Shown here: positions 32,652-43,403 of the stretch, one piece after another
Numbering within the stretch: position 1 is the first letter of the stretch
Layout: each line of letters starts with the position of its first letter
Origin: Blattamonas nauphoetae
Lineage: Eukaryota > Preaxostyla > Oxymonadida
DNA length: 64,000 nucleotides
Direction: 5' to 3'
Assembly: GCA_033064195.1 (NCBI GenBank)
Contig: JARBJD010000064.1
Location: 124,001 to 188,000, forward strand
Notes under the pieces: generated by a model
What the model was told of the DNA's origin: nothing
What the model saw: only the letters and a program-made list of their open reading frames with translations
Databases searched by the model: none
Program-made: the position numbers and the translations under genes

Positions 32652-33759
32652 TAAGATCAAAACCATAAAAATATTAGTGATGAACTCTCGTGTAATTTGT
32701 GATGTGGTGAGATAAAAATGCAAATTTCAAGATCAGTGCAATTATTTCAACTTGATTTCTCAAAACTAGAATTTGTGCGGGTTTATGTATTTTTAGCGGG
32801 TTTATCCGGGCACTATTATATCTGAAGATGCAAAGGCGATTGTCTTTCAGTCTCTCGTTGCCACATTGAAGTTGCAGCCTACTCTTGATGACTCTCTGGA
32901 GACGAAAGCAGTGAAGTTTCTGGAATCAGTGTATGAAGTGGATGAAGAATCTGCCGATGCTTTTCTCGGGAACTTTGGGGAAACCAGTGACGACCCTCCG
33001 ACAGACTTCGTACATTCAATTGTGGTGCTCCTTTCTTCAACCAGTCAGGCAATTACGACCGCAACAATGAAGATGCTCAAAAATGTTGTTCATAACTGTT
33101 CAGCTGAAGTCCTCCTTCCCCTCGTCCAAGCTAATCTGATCCCTCAACTCATCAGAACTCTCAATCCCCAATCTCTTTCTTTTGCAGAAGCCTTCAAAAT
33201 CCATCTGTCTCTCTTGGAAATCATCGCCACATCTCTCTGGCTCTCCACTCAGGTTGGTCTCGCACATCTCGAAATTAAAGATGACGATGAACAACAAGAT
33301 GTTCACGAGACGGTTTTGCAGCAAGTTGTGGCACCGTCGGAGAAGTATATTTGCCATTTGTGCGTGAACCGCTATTCGATCATCGAAAGACTCCAATCCT
33401 ATTCTTTTCTGGTTCTCCTCACCCAGCTCCTCGGAATATCTCCATATTATCAACCGACAATACAATTTGTCGTTAATATGCCAGTCTTTCTTACAATATC
33501 AAGTTGTCTCACATTCTTCGAAAGTGATTGCTCAATCTGGTGTTTTCTGCTTGAAATGAACAATGCCCAGCGGGAATGGAACAAGAAAGGCGGAGAAGTG
33601 CGACAGATGTGGAAGACAGTGCTTCGAATGTTGAGAATGGAGGGCTTCGAAGATTCGATGGAAGAAAAGCTGCAAAACGACAAAAACGGATACTACGGAA
33701 GAGGGATTGTTTACTACTCGATTCAATGGAACAACCAGCTGGGCATGAACCTTCCGTAA

Positions 33760-35249
33760 CTTTGGTAGAAACAGCTAAGAGCCAACGCTGAACCGTACAA
33801 CTCTGTTCTGACCTCATTTGGACAACACACACTGTTTTTGTGTGATCGTTGTCGGCTCTGGCATCTTCTCATGGTTTGGTTTGCGGGAACGATTGTGATT
33901 CTCTCTCGTCAGTCTCGCTCGATGATCGTCACACTCTCCGTCTCCTTCGCGACCCCTCTCGCACTCCTCGTTCGTGGATGGTAGCACACCGACCATCGTC
34001 CTCGACTCTTCGGAACGACGGAAGAACCCAAATGCTTCTTCATCCACCCCAACCACTCCCTCGTCCTTCTCCCACTCGAAACAGTGGACGACACTGTGCC
34101 CGCATCCCACCGTCCTTCCTCCACCGATTTGGTTGAGAGGTGGTGAGAAACGAAGAAGTGGATGGATTCTTCGGGATTCTCCGCAAATGTTCTCGAGGCA
34201 GCGAGAAGCCGAAAGGGATGACTCTCCAAAGCAAGCCATTCAGCACGTTGGCGAGATGCTCCTCAGAGCGCCTGGATTTGCAGAGAAAGGGTGGAAAGTG
34301 GGACATGAATGTGTTGAGCTGCGGACTGGAGAGTTGGTTGTGTGTGATGATTCGAAGCGAACACTGTCGACTCGGTGTCTGTGGAGTGAAGGGAGGAAGA
34401 GGCACTGATGAACAAAACAACACTCCTCGTCAATCTCCGTCTTCTCGACGCGCTGTTCGCACTCTCTGGCGCTCAGCTGCTTCTGTTCTCGCCAATCTCG
34501 AAGTCGCCGATCGTTCTGGCGACTTTGAATGGATCCGACAGCGCTCATTCGAGTTCTCTGCAGCTCGAATCGCTACCATTCGTTTCTTCATCTTCAACAC
34601 AGCACACTCCGAACATGTCAGTACAGCGTCTTCTCACAACATCATTCGAACACACTCGCATCTGTGTGGGTGATTGGTTTTGTGCGATGGGACGGACAAC
34701 TCCAGACAAGAAAGGACGTGAACTACTGCATCTCTCGTCGTGTTCATCCTCTTTTGAGATCTCAGCCACTCCACACTCGTCTGCTCCGTCGGCACTGCCT
34801 TCTCTTTGTCTTCCATGGGTGTCGACTCACTCACTGCATGCTCTGTCTGTTTGATCATCGCTCGCTCACCAACGATGCCATTGAAAAATGTCGAGCGATG
34901 GAACTTCGCTCTCTTCTCGTCGATCGCCGACAGAGCGCACTGCAATCAGCATTCCGAGAAGCCTTTTCTCTTCCGGAGGGCGAAGAGAAGGATCACTTGG
35001 AGTTCAACCCCACTCGACCCAACATCGTTCCCATTCTCATTCTTCGGTCTCTCCGCCGTGTCCTTCGTCTCTCTCGCTGTGCTCTGAATTGCCGTTCTAC
35101 CTGCCCCCACGCTGGATCTGTTGAGGTTGCAGTTGTTGTTGGATGACAGCGTTCGATCAGATAAGCTTGTCACTCAAAAACAACCATCCCGCTAAAGTAT
35201 TCTAGCTCTAACTTCGTAGAAATGACTTCTCTGATCGTCGTTGTCTGCT
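33760..35249. other. Copy A 3' flank and unassigned decayed coding sequence
   Basis: 33760 to about 33950 matches the 3' flank of copy B (41974 to about 42160), including an ATCTTCTCATGGTTTGGTTT-like stretch, so the duplication reaches this far. From 33960 to 35160 plus-strand frames of 95-205 aa overlap and hand over between phases (for example GEMLLRAPGFAEKGW at about 34250, and VQRLLTTSFEHTRICVGDW at about 34650). This looks like a frameshifted pseudogene of something I do not recognise. Confidence 0.5.
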
Positions 35250-36859
35250 GGAGTTCCCTCTGGTCACTCCAAGCCCAAACGAGGGCTCCTCAACACAGCG
35301 AGTACCCTGAAATGATATTAGGGGCTGGCCTGATCAAAATATTTCTAACAGAAAATAATGACCTCCTCGTCTTAAACTGCAACACTATCTTTGGCACTAT
35401 TCGGATTCGTTATCATGATTACTATTTTCGAGCTCATTACTATCGAAATACCTCATTTCAACCTTCAACCGTTTAAGCCATTCCAGCCTTTGTCAAGGGA
35501 CTTGTCGTGATCATGCGACAAGTCATCACATGAGGTTGACTCAGACAACTGCTTCCAAATGTCGATAATTACATAAGATGTTTCCATTTCGACACCGAAC
35601 CAATTTCGGAAGAATACTTCACGCTCCCAATTCATGCAAAATTCAACTGTTTCACCGTTCATGGCGCTCAAGATAGTGCCATTGAAGTGGAATCAATTGC
35701 GGTTATTGTTCGAAACATCTTCTCGACACAGGGCAAGCAAGTTGAATTGGACATCGAAACAGAACTCCGTCGACTGCCAGGATGCTATTCAGATTGATAT
35801 TGCCATTACGAGAGTCACTAGAAAGACGGGACAGCAGCAATTCACAACGACGAGGAGGCAGGAACAAAGATAGAGTTCCAATTCCGTGGAGAACTTCATC
35901 ACGTCCAGCAACGAGGCAACATGAGGGAAGCACCTCTTTATCCTGGAAATTGTTTACCCCCTTCTCATTGAGGTCAAGACACTCGCCACACGAGCCAACA
36001 CTTGTCCTATCTGGACAATTTTCCCACGACTCCTAAGTTCAAACAAGCAGGTGCCGATCCTCATAAATGCATGAGACTTTTCGATTCATGGCTCGGAAGA
36101 TATCCGTTCGTCGTTTTTGAGCCAAATGATGCCATATCACAACAGTCCGATGTCGATCCAGATCATCAACAGTTACCGCGATTTCATGCATTATATCTTG
36201 CATCTTCGGCAAGAATCTGTTGTCCAAGTTACAATCGGCACTAATCCTTGCTTTCAATGGTGAAAAATGGGGGGAAGTCAAGTTCGACCTCACAACTGAG
36301 TACCACCATAAGAAGGAATGAACTCAACACTTTGACGCTTCGATCAACTCAACAAATGAACATTCGCGATTCAACAAGGTCATTTCATCTCCTCACCACT
36401 CGCATTAACTCGACATCACGAAGTTATCAAGAACAATTGGAAAACATGTTCGTACGGTGGATCCAATGTCAAACGGCAAAGAACATGTCACAAAAAGACC
36501 CAAGGGCATGAGATAGATCGACCACTCAAGGAAAAATTCCAATGCTGGCATGCTAACAGCCAATACTTCGAGCCAGTCGTGAAGAAAAGGTTCTGAGGGT
36601 GAAATCTCATTTCCGAGCTCACAAAATTCCCAGTTCTGGTCGACAATCGCCAATTCTCAATCCTGTATTCCAGTTTTCAGGATTGCGTCAGCCTCCAACA
36701 CCATTCTCGACACAACACGAGTTCTCCCACCAGAGGGAAATCACAGACCACTTTGATGAATTTAATACAAACCTGAAGAAAGCAGAATCGATTTTACAAA
36801 CAGAAGAAGAACAACACTCATCAATTTGTTCGCTGGAAACGAAAGCAGGAATTAAGAAA

Positions 36860-37250
36860 GCAACTGCGGTCCCAAGGCTCACCTACGTCGAAGATGACAA
36901 GAGGGACGTTACCAAGGGACACCTCGCCCTCACCATTGAGAACGGCATCCTCCCAGCCGCTCTCCCAGAATGTGGCAAGCAAGAGTTCAAGCTCACCACC
37001 GTCGCTGCGACATCCAACACCGACTTCGTCAACCAAGGTTACATATTCAAGTGGACTCACTTTGCTGGCACGATTGATGTTGACTTCATTTTCAACGACC
37101 GCAAGTTGCTTCTCAGACCGATCCCACCGCCGACCTCGAAATCACCGATGGCGGCAGGTTCACTGTCCAAGCCTTCAAAGACGCCGAAGGTGCCAAGAGC
37201 ATCTCTTCCGTTGTTGCTGCGCTCGTTCTCGTACTTGCTCTCGTTTCTTA
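36860..37250 (+). pseudogene. Host-gene-like fragment inside DIRS-like fossil 2
   Basis: This stretch has coding character unlike its surroundings: C-rich third positions, protein-like text (THFAGTIDVDFIFND, TDPTADLEITDGGRF) and, at the end, SISSVVAALVLVLALVS before TAG, which reads as a GPI-anchor signal or tail anchor. I do not recognise the family. It is broken. It may be a captured piece of a highly expressed host surface-protein gene. Confidence 0.5.
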
Positions 37251-38691
37251 GAGAATGAAGGAAAGAACCCTTTCTCAATCTGAATCGGAAGCGAAACGAT
37301 GGTTCCATTTTCGAAATTGACACCACTTGACGGCTCAATCGTAGAGAAGAGGAGCGAAGGAAATCTCCTCTGCATTGTTACAACCCTTCAATCGCCAGGA
37401 GCAACTTATTTGTGGATCTGTTTGCGGACACAAGGCGCATAAGCGATTTGACAGTGACATGTCCATTCGAAGAAGGAATGGACAGTCCGGAGAATGCCCA
37501 AGTTCAGCTTTCTCGGACAACCCCATCTGTCAAGATGAGTGGGGCCTCCCCAATCAAGCCTTGCGAATGGAACTCATCACCCCCCTGTAAGAGGACGTCA
37601 CCACTCCTTCCATCAAAGCTGCTAGTTTCCCGTGCTCCAAACGACGACAAAACGATCTCGAAGCCGAGAAACTAGTTAGTTGCACCAGACATCGTCAAAG
37701 CAATTCCGTTCGAGTGAGTCATTGAAACATTGTGACACGGGCTGCATCTCATTTGTCTCACATGCAACGAAGAGATTGCATCACACTCCAACAGACTGTT
37801 CGGTGAGGAGAACCAACGATGCGCTCGTAGAAATCAACAAACAAGGGCTGCATACTACCTGACCAAGCTTGACACGGAAATACCACAAATTCAACTCGTG
37901 ATAGCCGTGTACAGACAAGGACTTTTAACTTGATAAATGAAAAGACGATGTGAAGGGGCACTCGACCGACATGTTCAAACAGTACCTGAGAATGCGGATT
38001 AAACTGCCAGATTGAGGAAGTGAACGAAGAAGGATCACAATTCAAAAGATATTCAACAACACACTTCGCGAGACACTGGAACAATCAACGATCAATGCGG
38101 ATTGCATTCACAAGGGATCGTAATGCCACTTATTCATTGCGGACAAGGTCGATCATGAGTAGACACTCGTCAAGCCAGAAGCGTTCAGACAAGACTGCAG
38201 TCCATTCCATCTTTGAAATTCCATGACATTCATGGTCACAATCCAGGATTCAGGTACCGTCCAAGCTGTTCCCAGAATATTGACCTGTCACAGAAGGCGA
38301 ACGATATCGTTGTGTCTGACTTCTGTCAATACGACAAATTCGAAAAAACACGTCAGCTTGAGCTCGGAAGTTGGGACCTGATCCTCACTCTGACAGTCTT
38401 CCTGGTTCATCACCCTGACAACTCTTGAGGCTTCTTGATGATCTTCGGCGGAAGTTGATGTTCAACCTTTGTCGAAGCATAGACTCAGGCTGTCCGTTCC
38501 GCAACTTCCTCGGACACTTGAAATAGCGGAGTTGAAATGAATGATACATGTAGTCTATCGTTAACGAGCGAGCTGAACAAGACTACACAAGGGTTCGATC
38601 TTACGTTGAGAGGAACGACACTAATTCCTTGCCCTCTCATTCTGGAAGTGTTAGCCTGGATCGTCAATATCAGGATTCGGGATGAGATCCC

Positions 38692-39238
38692 ACACAAACA
38701 GTGAGTCGAGTTGTCTCCTCACAAACAGTGGGTCGAGTTGTTCTCCCCACACAAACAGTGAGTCGAGTTGTCTCCTCACAAACAGTGGGTCGAGTTGTTC
38801 TCCCCACACAAACAGTGAGTCGAGTTGTCTCCTCACAAACAGTGGGTCGAGTTGTTCTCCCCACACAAACAGTGAGTCGAGTTGTCTCCTCACAAACAGT
38901 GGGTCGAGTTGTTCTCCCCACACAAACAGTGGGTCGAGTTGTTCTCCCCACACAAACAGTGAGTCGAGTTGTCTCCTCACAAACAGTGGGTCGAGTTGTT
39001 CTCCCCACACAAACAGTGGGTCGAGTTGTTCTCCCCACACAAACAGTGGGTCGAGTTGTTCTCCCCACACAAACAGTGAGTCGAGTTGTCTCCTCACAAA
39101 CAGTGGGTCGAGTTGTTCTCCCCACACAAACAGTGAGTCGAGTTGTCTCCTCACAAACAGTGGGTCGAGTTGTTCTCCCCACACAAACAGTGAGTCGAGT
39201 TGTCTCCTCACAAACAGTGGGTCGAGTTGTTCTCCCCA
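38692..39238. repeat. Minisatellite of alternating 27- and 30-bp units in DIRS-like fossil 2
   Basis: Units differ by GTGAGTCGAG versus GTGGGTCGAG and TCTCC versus TTCTCC, mostly alternating to give a 57-bp higher-order period, with some runs of 30-bp units alone. All unit lengths are multiples of three, so several frames on both strands are open for 180-260 codons. Those frames are a by-product of the repeat. Confidence 0.95.
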
Positions 39239-39547
39239 CCTCAGCGTGAAGCGCGAGGATGGTAGGAGATGGTATGCAACTGATCCAGTTGGGATCGGTG
39301 TTGAGGGGCGCTGGGTCAGGGAGACTGTGATGTGGAAGCAGTATCGCAGTGGAATCAAGGCACTCCCCATCACTGTCATTGTGGAAGCCCAGCTCCCCTC
39401 CGATTTCTCATTCATTTTGAGTCAGAACTTGCACAGAGTTGGTGCCAGCCCGAGTGGGGTCACGGCCTGACTCTCATCTCTTGGAAGGAATAACAAAGAA
39501 GGCTTACTCCTTTTTACTTCTCTCTCTTTCAGCTTTTCCTTTCAACA

Positions 39548-39626
39548 CTCGCTGTGTTGAGGAGCCCTCGTTTGGGCTTGGAGTGACCAGAGGGAACTCC
39601 TCCAAGACAAACGAGTGCTCCTCAAC
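39548..39626. repeat. Internal complementary region of DIRS-like fossil 2
   Basis: The first half is the reverse complement of the left outer end (35250-35302) and the second half that of the right outer end (39889-39920), joined at AACTCCTCCAAG. Confidence 0.85.
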
Positions 39627-39920
39627 CTGCAACTCTGCCACACAACCTGGCAAGTTCTGGTTTTTTCACTTCACTTCGTCTATTTAGACCATTTGGCAAG
39701 TTTTTGTTCCCTGTTAGGGATTTCTTGCCCATAAAGCTTTTTTGTTTCCTCAACGGCCCCATTATGGGGTAAACCAACCTGTGAACTCTAAGTTCCCCGT
39801 TGGGATTGCTGGAACAGATAAATCTTATTATTGGTTTTCTGTTTTCACATTTTATCAGGCCAGCCCCTAATATCATTTCAGGGTACTCGCTGTGTTGAGG
39901 AGCACTCGTTTGTCTTGGAG

Positions 39921-40908
39921 CTCTCCTCAACCGACGATTGTGTCCGTTCACTCACTGCCCCTCTTTCTCGCGATCACCATTTGTCTCTCATCGTTTCGGG
40001 ATGAGTGGTGGATTGTGGATGTGGTGGAGGAATGATGGATGCCAGCAGGAATCCTGAAAATGAAGAAATGAAGTTGGCGAATGGAACCCGACGTTTAAAT
40101 GGCTTCGAGCGGAGACCATGAAACACTCGATCGCACTTAGACCTGAGAGAAATGGAGAGATTGGTGGAGTGGGCGTTGCTTTCCTTGCTCCAGACTCTCT
40201 CACTCACTAACGAGAGTGGAGAACATGAAACACTCGACCGAACTACGATTTGACAGAAATGGAGAGATTGTCGGGAGTGACCCTCGCGTTCCTGACGATA
40301 CTTCGAAATGCGAAGAAGACTTTTGCTTGGCTGAGAAAGCAGGCGACTATGACGTGACGAGAGAAAGGCGAGAATGCGGATGTCGAGGTCTGTCTGCGAT
40401 CTCCTCAAAATCGTTCATCTTGTCGGTGAGTCCGTCCACACATGATCAATCATCTTTCCCCACCTCTTCGCCAGAATGCAACCACAACCCGATTGTCAGG
40501 GTGTCCTCAGCTCGCCTCTCTCTTCGTCCTTTGTCAGTGATTGTGTTGTGTTTGGAACGAGTTGACCGCTTTTGATGGACACATCTTTGTGTGCGTCGAA
40601 GAAGATGCGCATTTTCGTCAGTCTGACAGGAGTGTTCTTGTGGGATCCTTCACCGCACCGAAACAATGACATGCACACAAGCGATGTCAGAACCACTCTG
40701 TCACATCTTTGTGTCGTCGTTTGAAACGGCTTGTTCTCATCACTTGCTCGTTCTCAATCCAAACTTCATCTTCATTCATCGATTCTCTTCCTTATCATGA
40801 TGTGATTCTTTATTCTTCATTTTGGACGGATTTTTCATCTCAATATCATAGCTTCAACTGTTCTTGTTTTCTGACCCATAACGAGCTTTTTTCAGAAACT
40901 GAGACAGA
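39921..40908. other. Intergenic region with a local direct repeat
   Basis: No recognisable gene. Two related blocks of about 58 bp (40118-40175 and 40217-40274, both with ATGAAACACTCGA and GAAATGGAGAGATTG) sit about 100 bp apart. Several short frames of up to 144 aa on both strands lack family signals. The last 40 bp match the 5' flank of copy A. Confidence 0.5.
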
Positions 40909-41973
40909 ATGACAGCGATTGGCAGGAAAACAGACTCCTCCTCAAACACAACACCCTCTGATTTGCCCATCACTGAATTGCCATTTTCAAAGGATTGTTC
41001 TGCTTTCCTGAAATGGAAGTACAATCGAAATGAAGCTGAACACGAAAAATCAGTTGTCTTTCGATCCCTGGTTGCCACATTGAAGTTGCAGCCTGCACTT
41101 GATGTATCTTTGGAAGCGAAAGCATTGGAATTTCTGGAATCTGTGAATCCACATGATGATGAAACGGCCGATGATTTTCTCGACAATGTTGCATCGCCCT
41201 CAGATAATTCTTCTCCAGACTTCGTTCAGTCGATTGTGGTGCTCATTTCTTCACCCAATCGAGCAATCAGCACAGCAACAATGGAGATGCTCGAGAGTCT
41301 AACCTTGGGGTGTTCAGCCCGAGTTCTCTATCTCCTCATCCAAGCTGATCTTTTCCCACAACTCCTCACCACACTCAATCCACTGTCACTTTCATTCTCA
41401 GAAGGAGTCGATATCCACACTAACATCGTGAAATGCATCATCAATTCCCTCTGGCTCTCAACTCCGGATGGTCTCGCAGACATCAAATGTGAAGATGAGG
41501 ACGAAGTACAAGATGTTCACGAGACGATCTTGACGCACGTTCTGGCCCCTTCGGAGAAGTATATTTGGCTTTTGTGCCTCAACCGCTTTTCGATCAACGA
41601 TGGTGACCAATCCAAGTTTTTTCTGGGCCTCCTCGCCCAAATCCTCCGAATATGTCCATATCATCAACCGGCAATGGATTTTGTTCTTCAAATGCCGGTC
41701 TTCCTCACGATTCCAAGTTGTCTGACATTCTTCGAACATGATCGCTCAATCTGGTATTTTCTGTATGAAATGATCGATGCCCAGCTTGAATGGAACGCAA
41801 CAAAGGGAAAGCAGCAACAGATGTGGAAGAAGGTGCGTCGAATGTTGAGAATGGAGGGCATCGAAGATGTGGTCGAGGAAAAGCTGCAAAACGACCAAAA
41901 CGGATTGTTTGGAAGATCGATTGTTGGGAGATCGATCGCATGGAACGACCAGCAGGGCATGAACCCTCCGTGA
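40909..41973 (+). CDS. Helical-family protein, intact copy B (354 aa)
   Basis: Function unknown. The protein is almost all predicted helix with hydrophobic repeats (SIVVLISSPNRAISTATMEML, LLIQADLFPQLLTTLNPLSLS, FFLGLLAQILRICPYHQPAM) that suggest an ARM/HEAT-like fold. It ends in the basic and acidic tail MWKKVRRMLRMEGIEDVVEE followed by KLQNDQNG. The N-terminus is Ser/Thr-rich. No signal peptide, membrane span or intron is seen. The start is the first ATG, and the matching ATG in copy A supports it. Paralogues lie at 20190-33759 (split) and 43404-43560 (stub), so the family is locally amplified. My recollection is that such proteins are abundant in Blattamonas. Confidence 0.85.
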   Translation: MTAIGRKTDSSSNTTPSDLPITELPFSKDCSAFLKWKYNRNEAEHEKSVVFRSLVATLKLQPALDVSLEAKALEFLESVNPHDDETADDFLDNVASPSDNSSPDFVQSIVVLISSPNRAISTATMEMLESLTLGCSARVLYLLIQADLFPQLLTTLNPLSLSFSEGVDIHTNIVKCIINSLWLSTPDGLADIKCEDEDEVQDVHETILTHVLAPSEKYIWLLCLNRFSINDGDQSKFFLGLLAQILRICPYHQPAMDFVLQMPVFLTIPSCLTFFEHDRSIWYFLYEMIDAQLEWNATKGKQQQMWKKVRRMLRMEGIEDVVEEKLQNDQNGLFGRSIVGRSIAWNDQQGMNPP

Positions 41974-43403
41974 CGTTGATAGAAACACGTACGAACCTGC
42001 AGACATCTCGAACTGTTTCTGGCTTCATTTGGCAACAACAACTGTTTGTGTGTGGTCGTTGTCGACTCTTGCATTTCCTCATGGTTTGGTTTGCCGAACG
42101 ATTGATATTCTCTCTCGCCAGTCTCACTCAATTGTTGCCACACTCTCCTTCTCCTTCACCCAGGATTGCCCTCCAAATAAGACAGCAAGTGAAGGATGAA
42201 CGAGGAAAGGGGACAAGAGGACGAAGCGAAGAGAAGGAAGAATGAGGAAGAGAGGAGACAACTCAGAGATGAGGAGACAGAAGAGGACACCACAGTCCAA
42301 TTAAACGAGCGAGAGTTAGAAGAGTGGAAGAGTGAGAAGGCGGAGAAAGAGAAGAAAGGCAGGCAAACGATGAGGAACGGTGAAGGCGAGCAATAGATGA
42401 GAAAGAGGGGCTGAGACACTCGAAGTGGTCGGATGGTGGACAAGCAGGACAGATCGTCCAGACATGAATCAGAGGGAGAAAAGGAAGAAGAGTGAGAAGA
42501 AGCGAGCAAATGCGAAAACCTGGCACAACTCTCCTCCCACCCATCCCTCCCCATTTCTTCACCACTTAAAACGAAGCTCGGCGTCGCTTTTCGTCGCTCT
42601 CGCCGACGACACCTCAACTGATGACTGGCTTTCACCTCAATCTTCGCCCAAGTCAACCACAGCCGCACGGCGACGTGTAGAAGGGCAGAAAGACAGAACA
42701 CTGACACAGTCGATCTGGCGGCTTGCCACATCGTCTCCAAACCGTGACAACCGTCATTTTTGGGTCTAATTCGTTCGTCGGAGGAGGAAGTGACGAATAC
42801 GGGGAGCCGGCGCAGGGACAGGCAGAGGGGGAATTTTTGGGGGCGAACAGACAACCGAAGCGCAGCAGCTGCTGATTGCGTCCCCACCGATGACAACAAC
42901 ACGCTATTCACCGCAAATGGAATACAACAAGGAACAATTGATCAAAACGGAAGAAAGCTGACATCGAACTTGAAACTGAAAGAGCACCACGAAAACATGC
43001 TCTCGCTGATCAAACACAAGATCAAGAGAAGATGATGCGAACTGAAGGCACAACTGGACATCCTGAAAGAGACACTGGCGAAATCAGAATTGGAAAGACA
43101 AGCAGCTGATGCGAAGTTGGGGAGACAGGAACAGGAACCTCTGAACTTTCCAGCGAAGTCAGTTGAGTCTCGGGTTGGTGCAGGGGATGGACAGAGAGGA
43201 CCAGAACTCTGATTGATGGGCGAGATCGAATGGGATTGGATATGGACCATCTCCATCCTCACCTGGTCCGTCACCGACATCCACACCACGCATGCCTCGG
43301 GAGGGGTCTGATTGAAGCGAAGGAATCGCAGAAAGATGGTGGATGGATTGGGTGTGATCTCCACGAAATGGGATCTGGAATATCGAAAGTGGCAGGAACA
43401 CTG
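41974..43403 (+). other. Copy B 3' flank, then unassigned coiled-coil-like sequence
   Basis: 41974 to about 42160 matches the copy A 3' flank. From 42190 to 42400 a purine-rich frame (42196-42396) encodes a highly charged 66-aa coiled coil (EEERRQLRDEE), and near 42960-43140 another coiled coil is readable (CELKAQLDILKETLAKSELE) with in-frame stops before it. They look like remnants of one or two coiled-coil genes; I cannot name them. Confidence 0.4.

Larger units (their letters stand above)
25567..32815. mobile_element. 7.25-kb element with pogo-type inverted ends carrying a VPS13-like fragment
   Basis: Left end 25567-25611 and right end 32770-32815 are inverted repeats of about 45 bp: both start TAGT, then CCGGATAAACCCGC and, after a spacer, CATAAACCCGCACAAA. 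They resemble the ends of the transposon at 5340-7356 in sequence and spacing. TTA at 25564-25566 and 32816-32818 is a 3-bp target duplication, and excluding the element restores the copy A frame exactly. There is no transposase; the cargo is unassigned sequence (25612-27480), a decayed VPS13-like gene and a Tc1-ended element. The simplest reading is a non-autonomous, gene-carrying (Pack-type) element moved by a pogo-like transposase. An alternative is two separate solo ends, but the shared target duplication argues against that. Confidence 0.75.
20190..33759 (+). pseudogene. Helical-family gene copy A, opened by two insertions
   Basis: Paralogue of copy B (40909-41973). Host blocks are 20190-20263 (MNTIIGNTDSSTNSTNPG, matching copy B MTAIGRKTDSSSNTTPSD), 25518-25566 (ECSPFLNWDEEKL, matching DCSAFLKWKYNRN) and 32819-33759 (SEDAKAIVFQSLVATLKLQ to the TAA). 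Together they make 1064 nt against 1065 nt in copy B, with the frames agreeing at the 7.25 kb insertion and one base uncertain at the DIRS-like insertion. All blocks are free of stops. The product would be an all-helical, about 354-aa protein of unknown function with the tail EGFEDSMEEKLQNDKNGYYG. I recall this tail from a large Blattamonas family, but cannot confirm it here. The gene was whole until the two insertions, so it is a young pseudogene or a disrupted allele. Confidence 0.85.
35250..39920 (+). mobile_element. DIRS-like tyrosine-recombinase retroelement, fossil 2
   Basis: Same architecture as fossil 1 with different end sequences. The inverted ends share CTGAAATGATATTAGGGGCT (35307-35331 and 39857-39885). 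The internal complementary region is at 39548-39626, and the motif series GCCCAGCTCCCCTCC, TTTTTGTTCCCT, AACAGATAAA, GGCCAGCCC follows in the same order. Broken, with many breaks and no long functional frame. Recognisable parts are a host-like fragment at 36860-37250, a 57-bp minisatellite, and the end-of-element coding block. The ends are well preserved relative to the interior. No target duplication is visible. Confidence 0.75.

Noticed and set aside
23817-39238. CRISPR-like array
   Set aside because: Units are contiguous without unique spacers, and the genome is eukaryotic.
38670-39470. Open frames of 180-260 aa on both strands with repeated GRVVLPTQTV or SSCSPHTNSE-type text
   Set aside because: They are a by-product of a minisatellite whose units are multiples of three. 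All frames are open for the same reason, so openness is no evidence of a gene.
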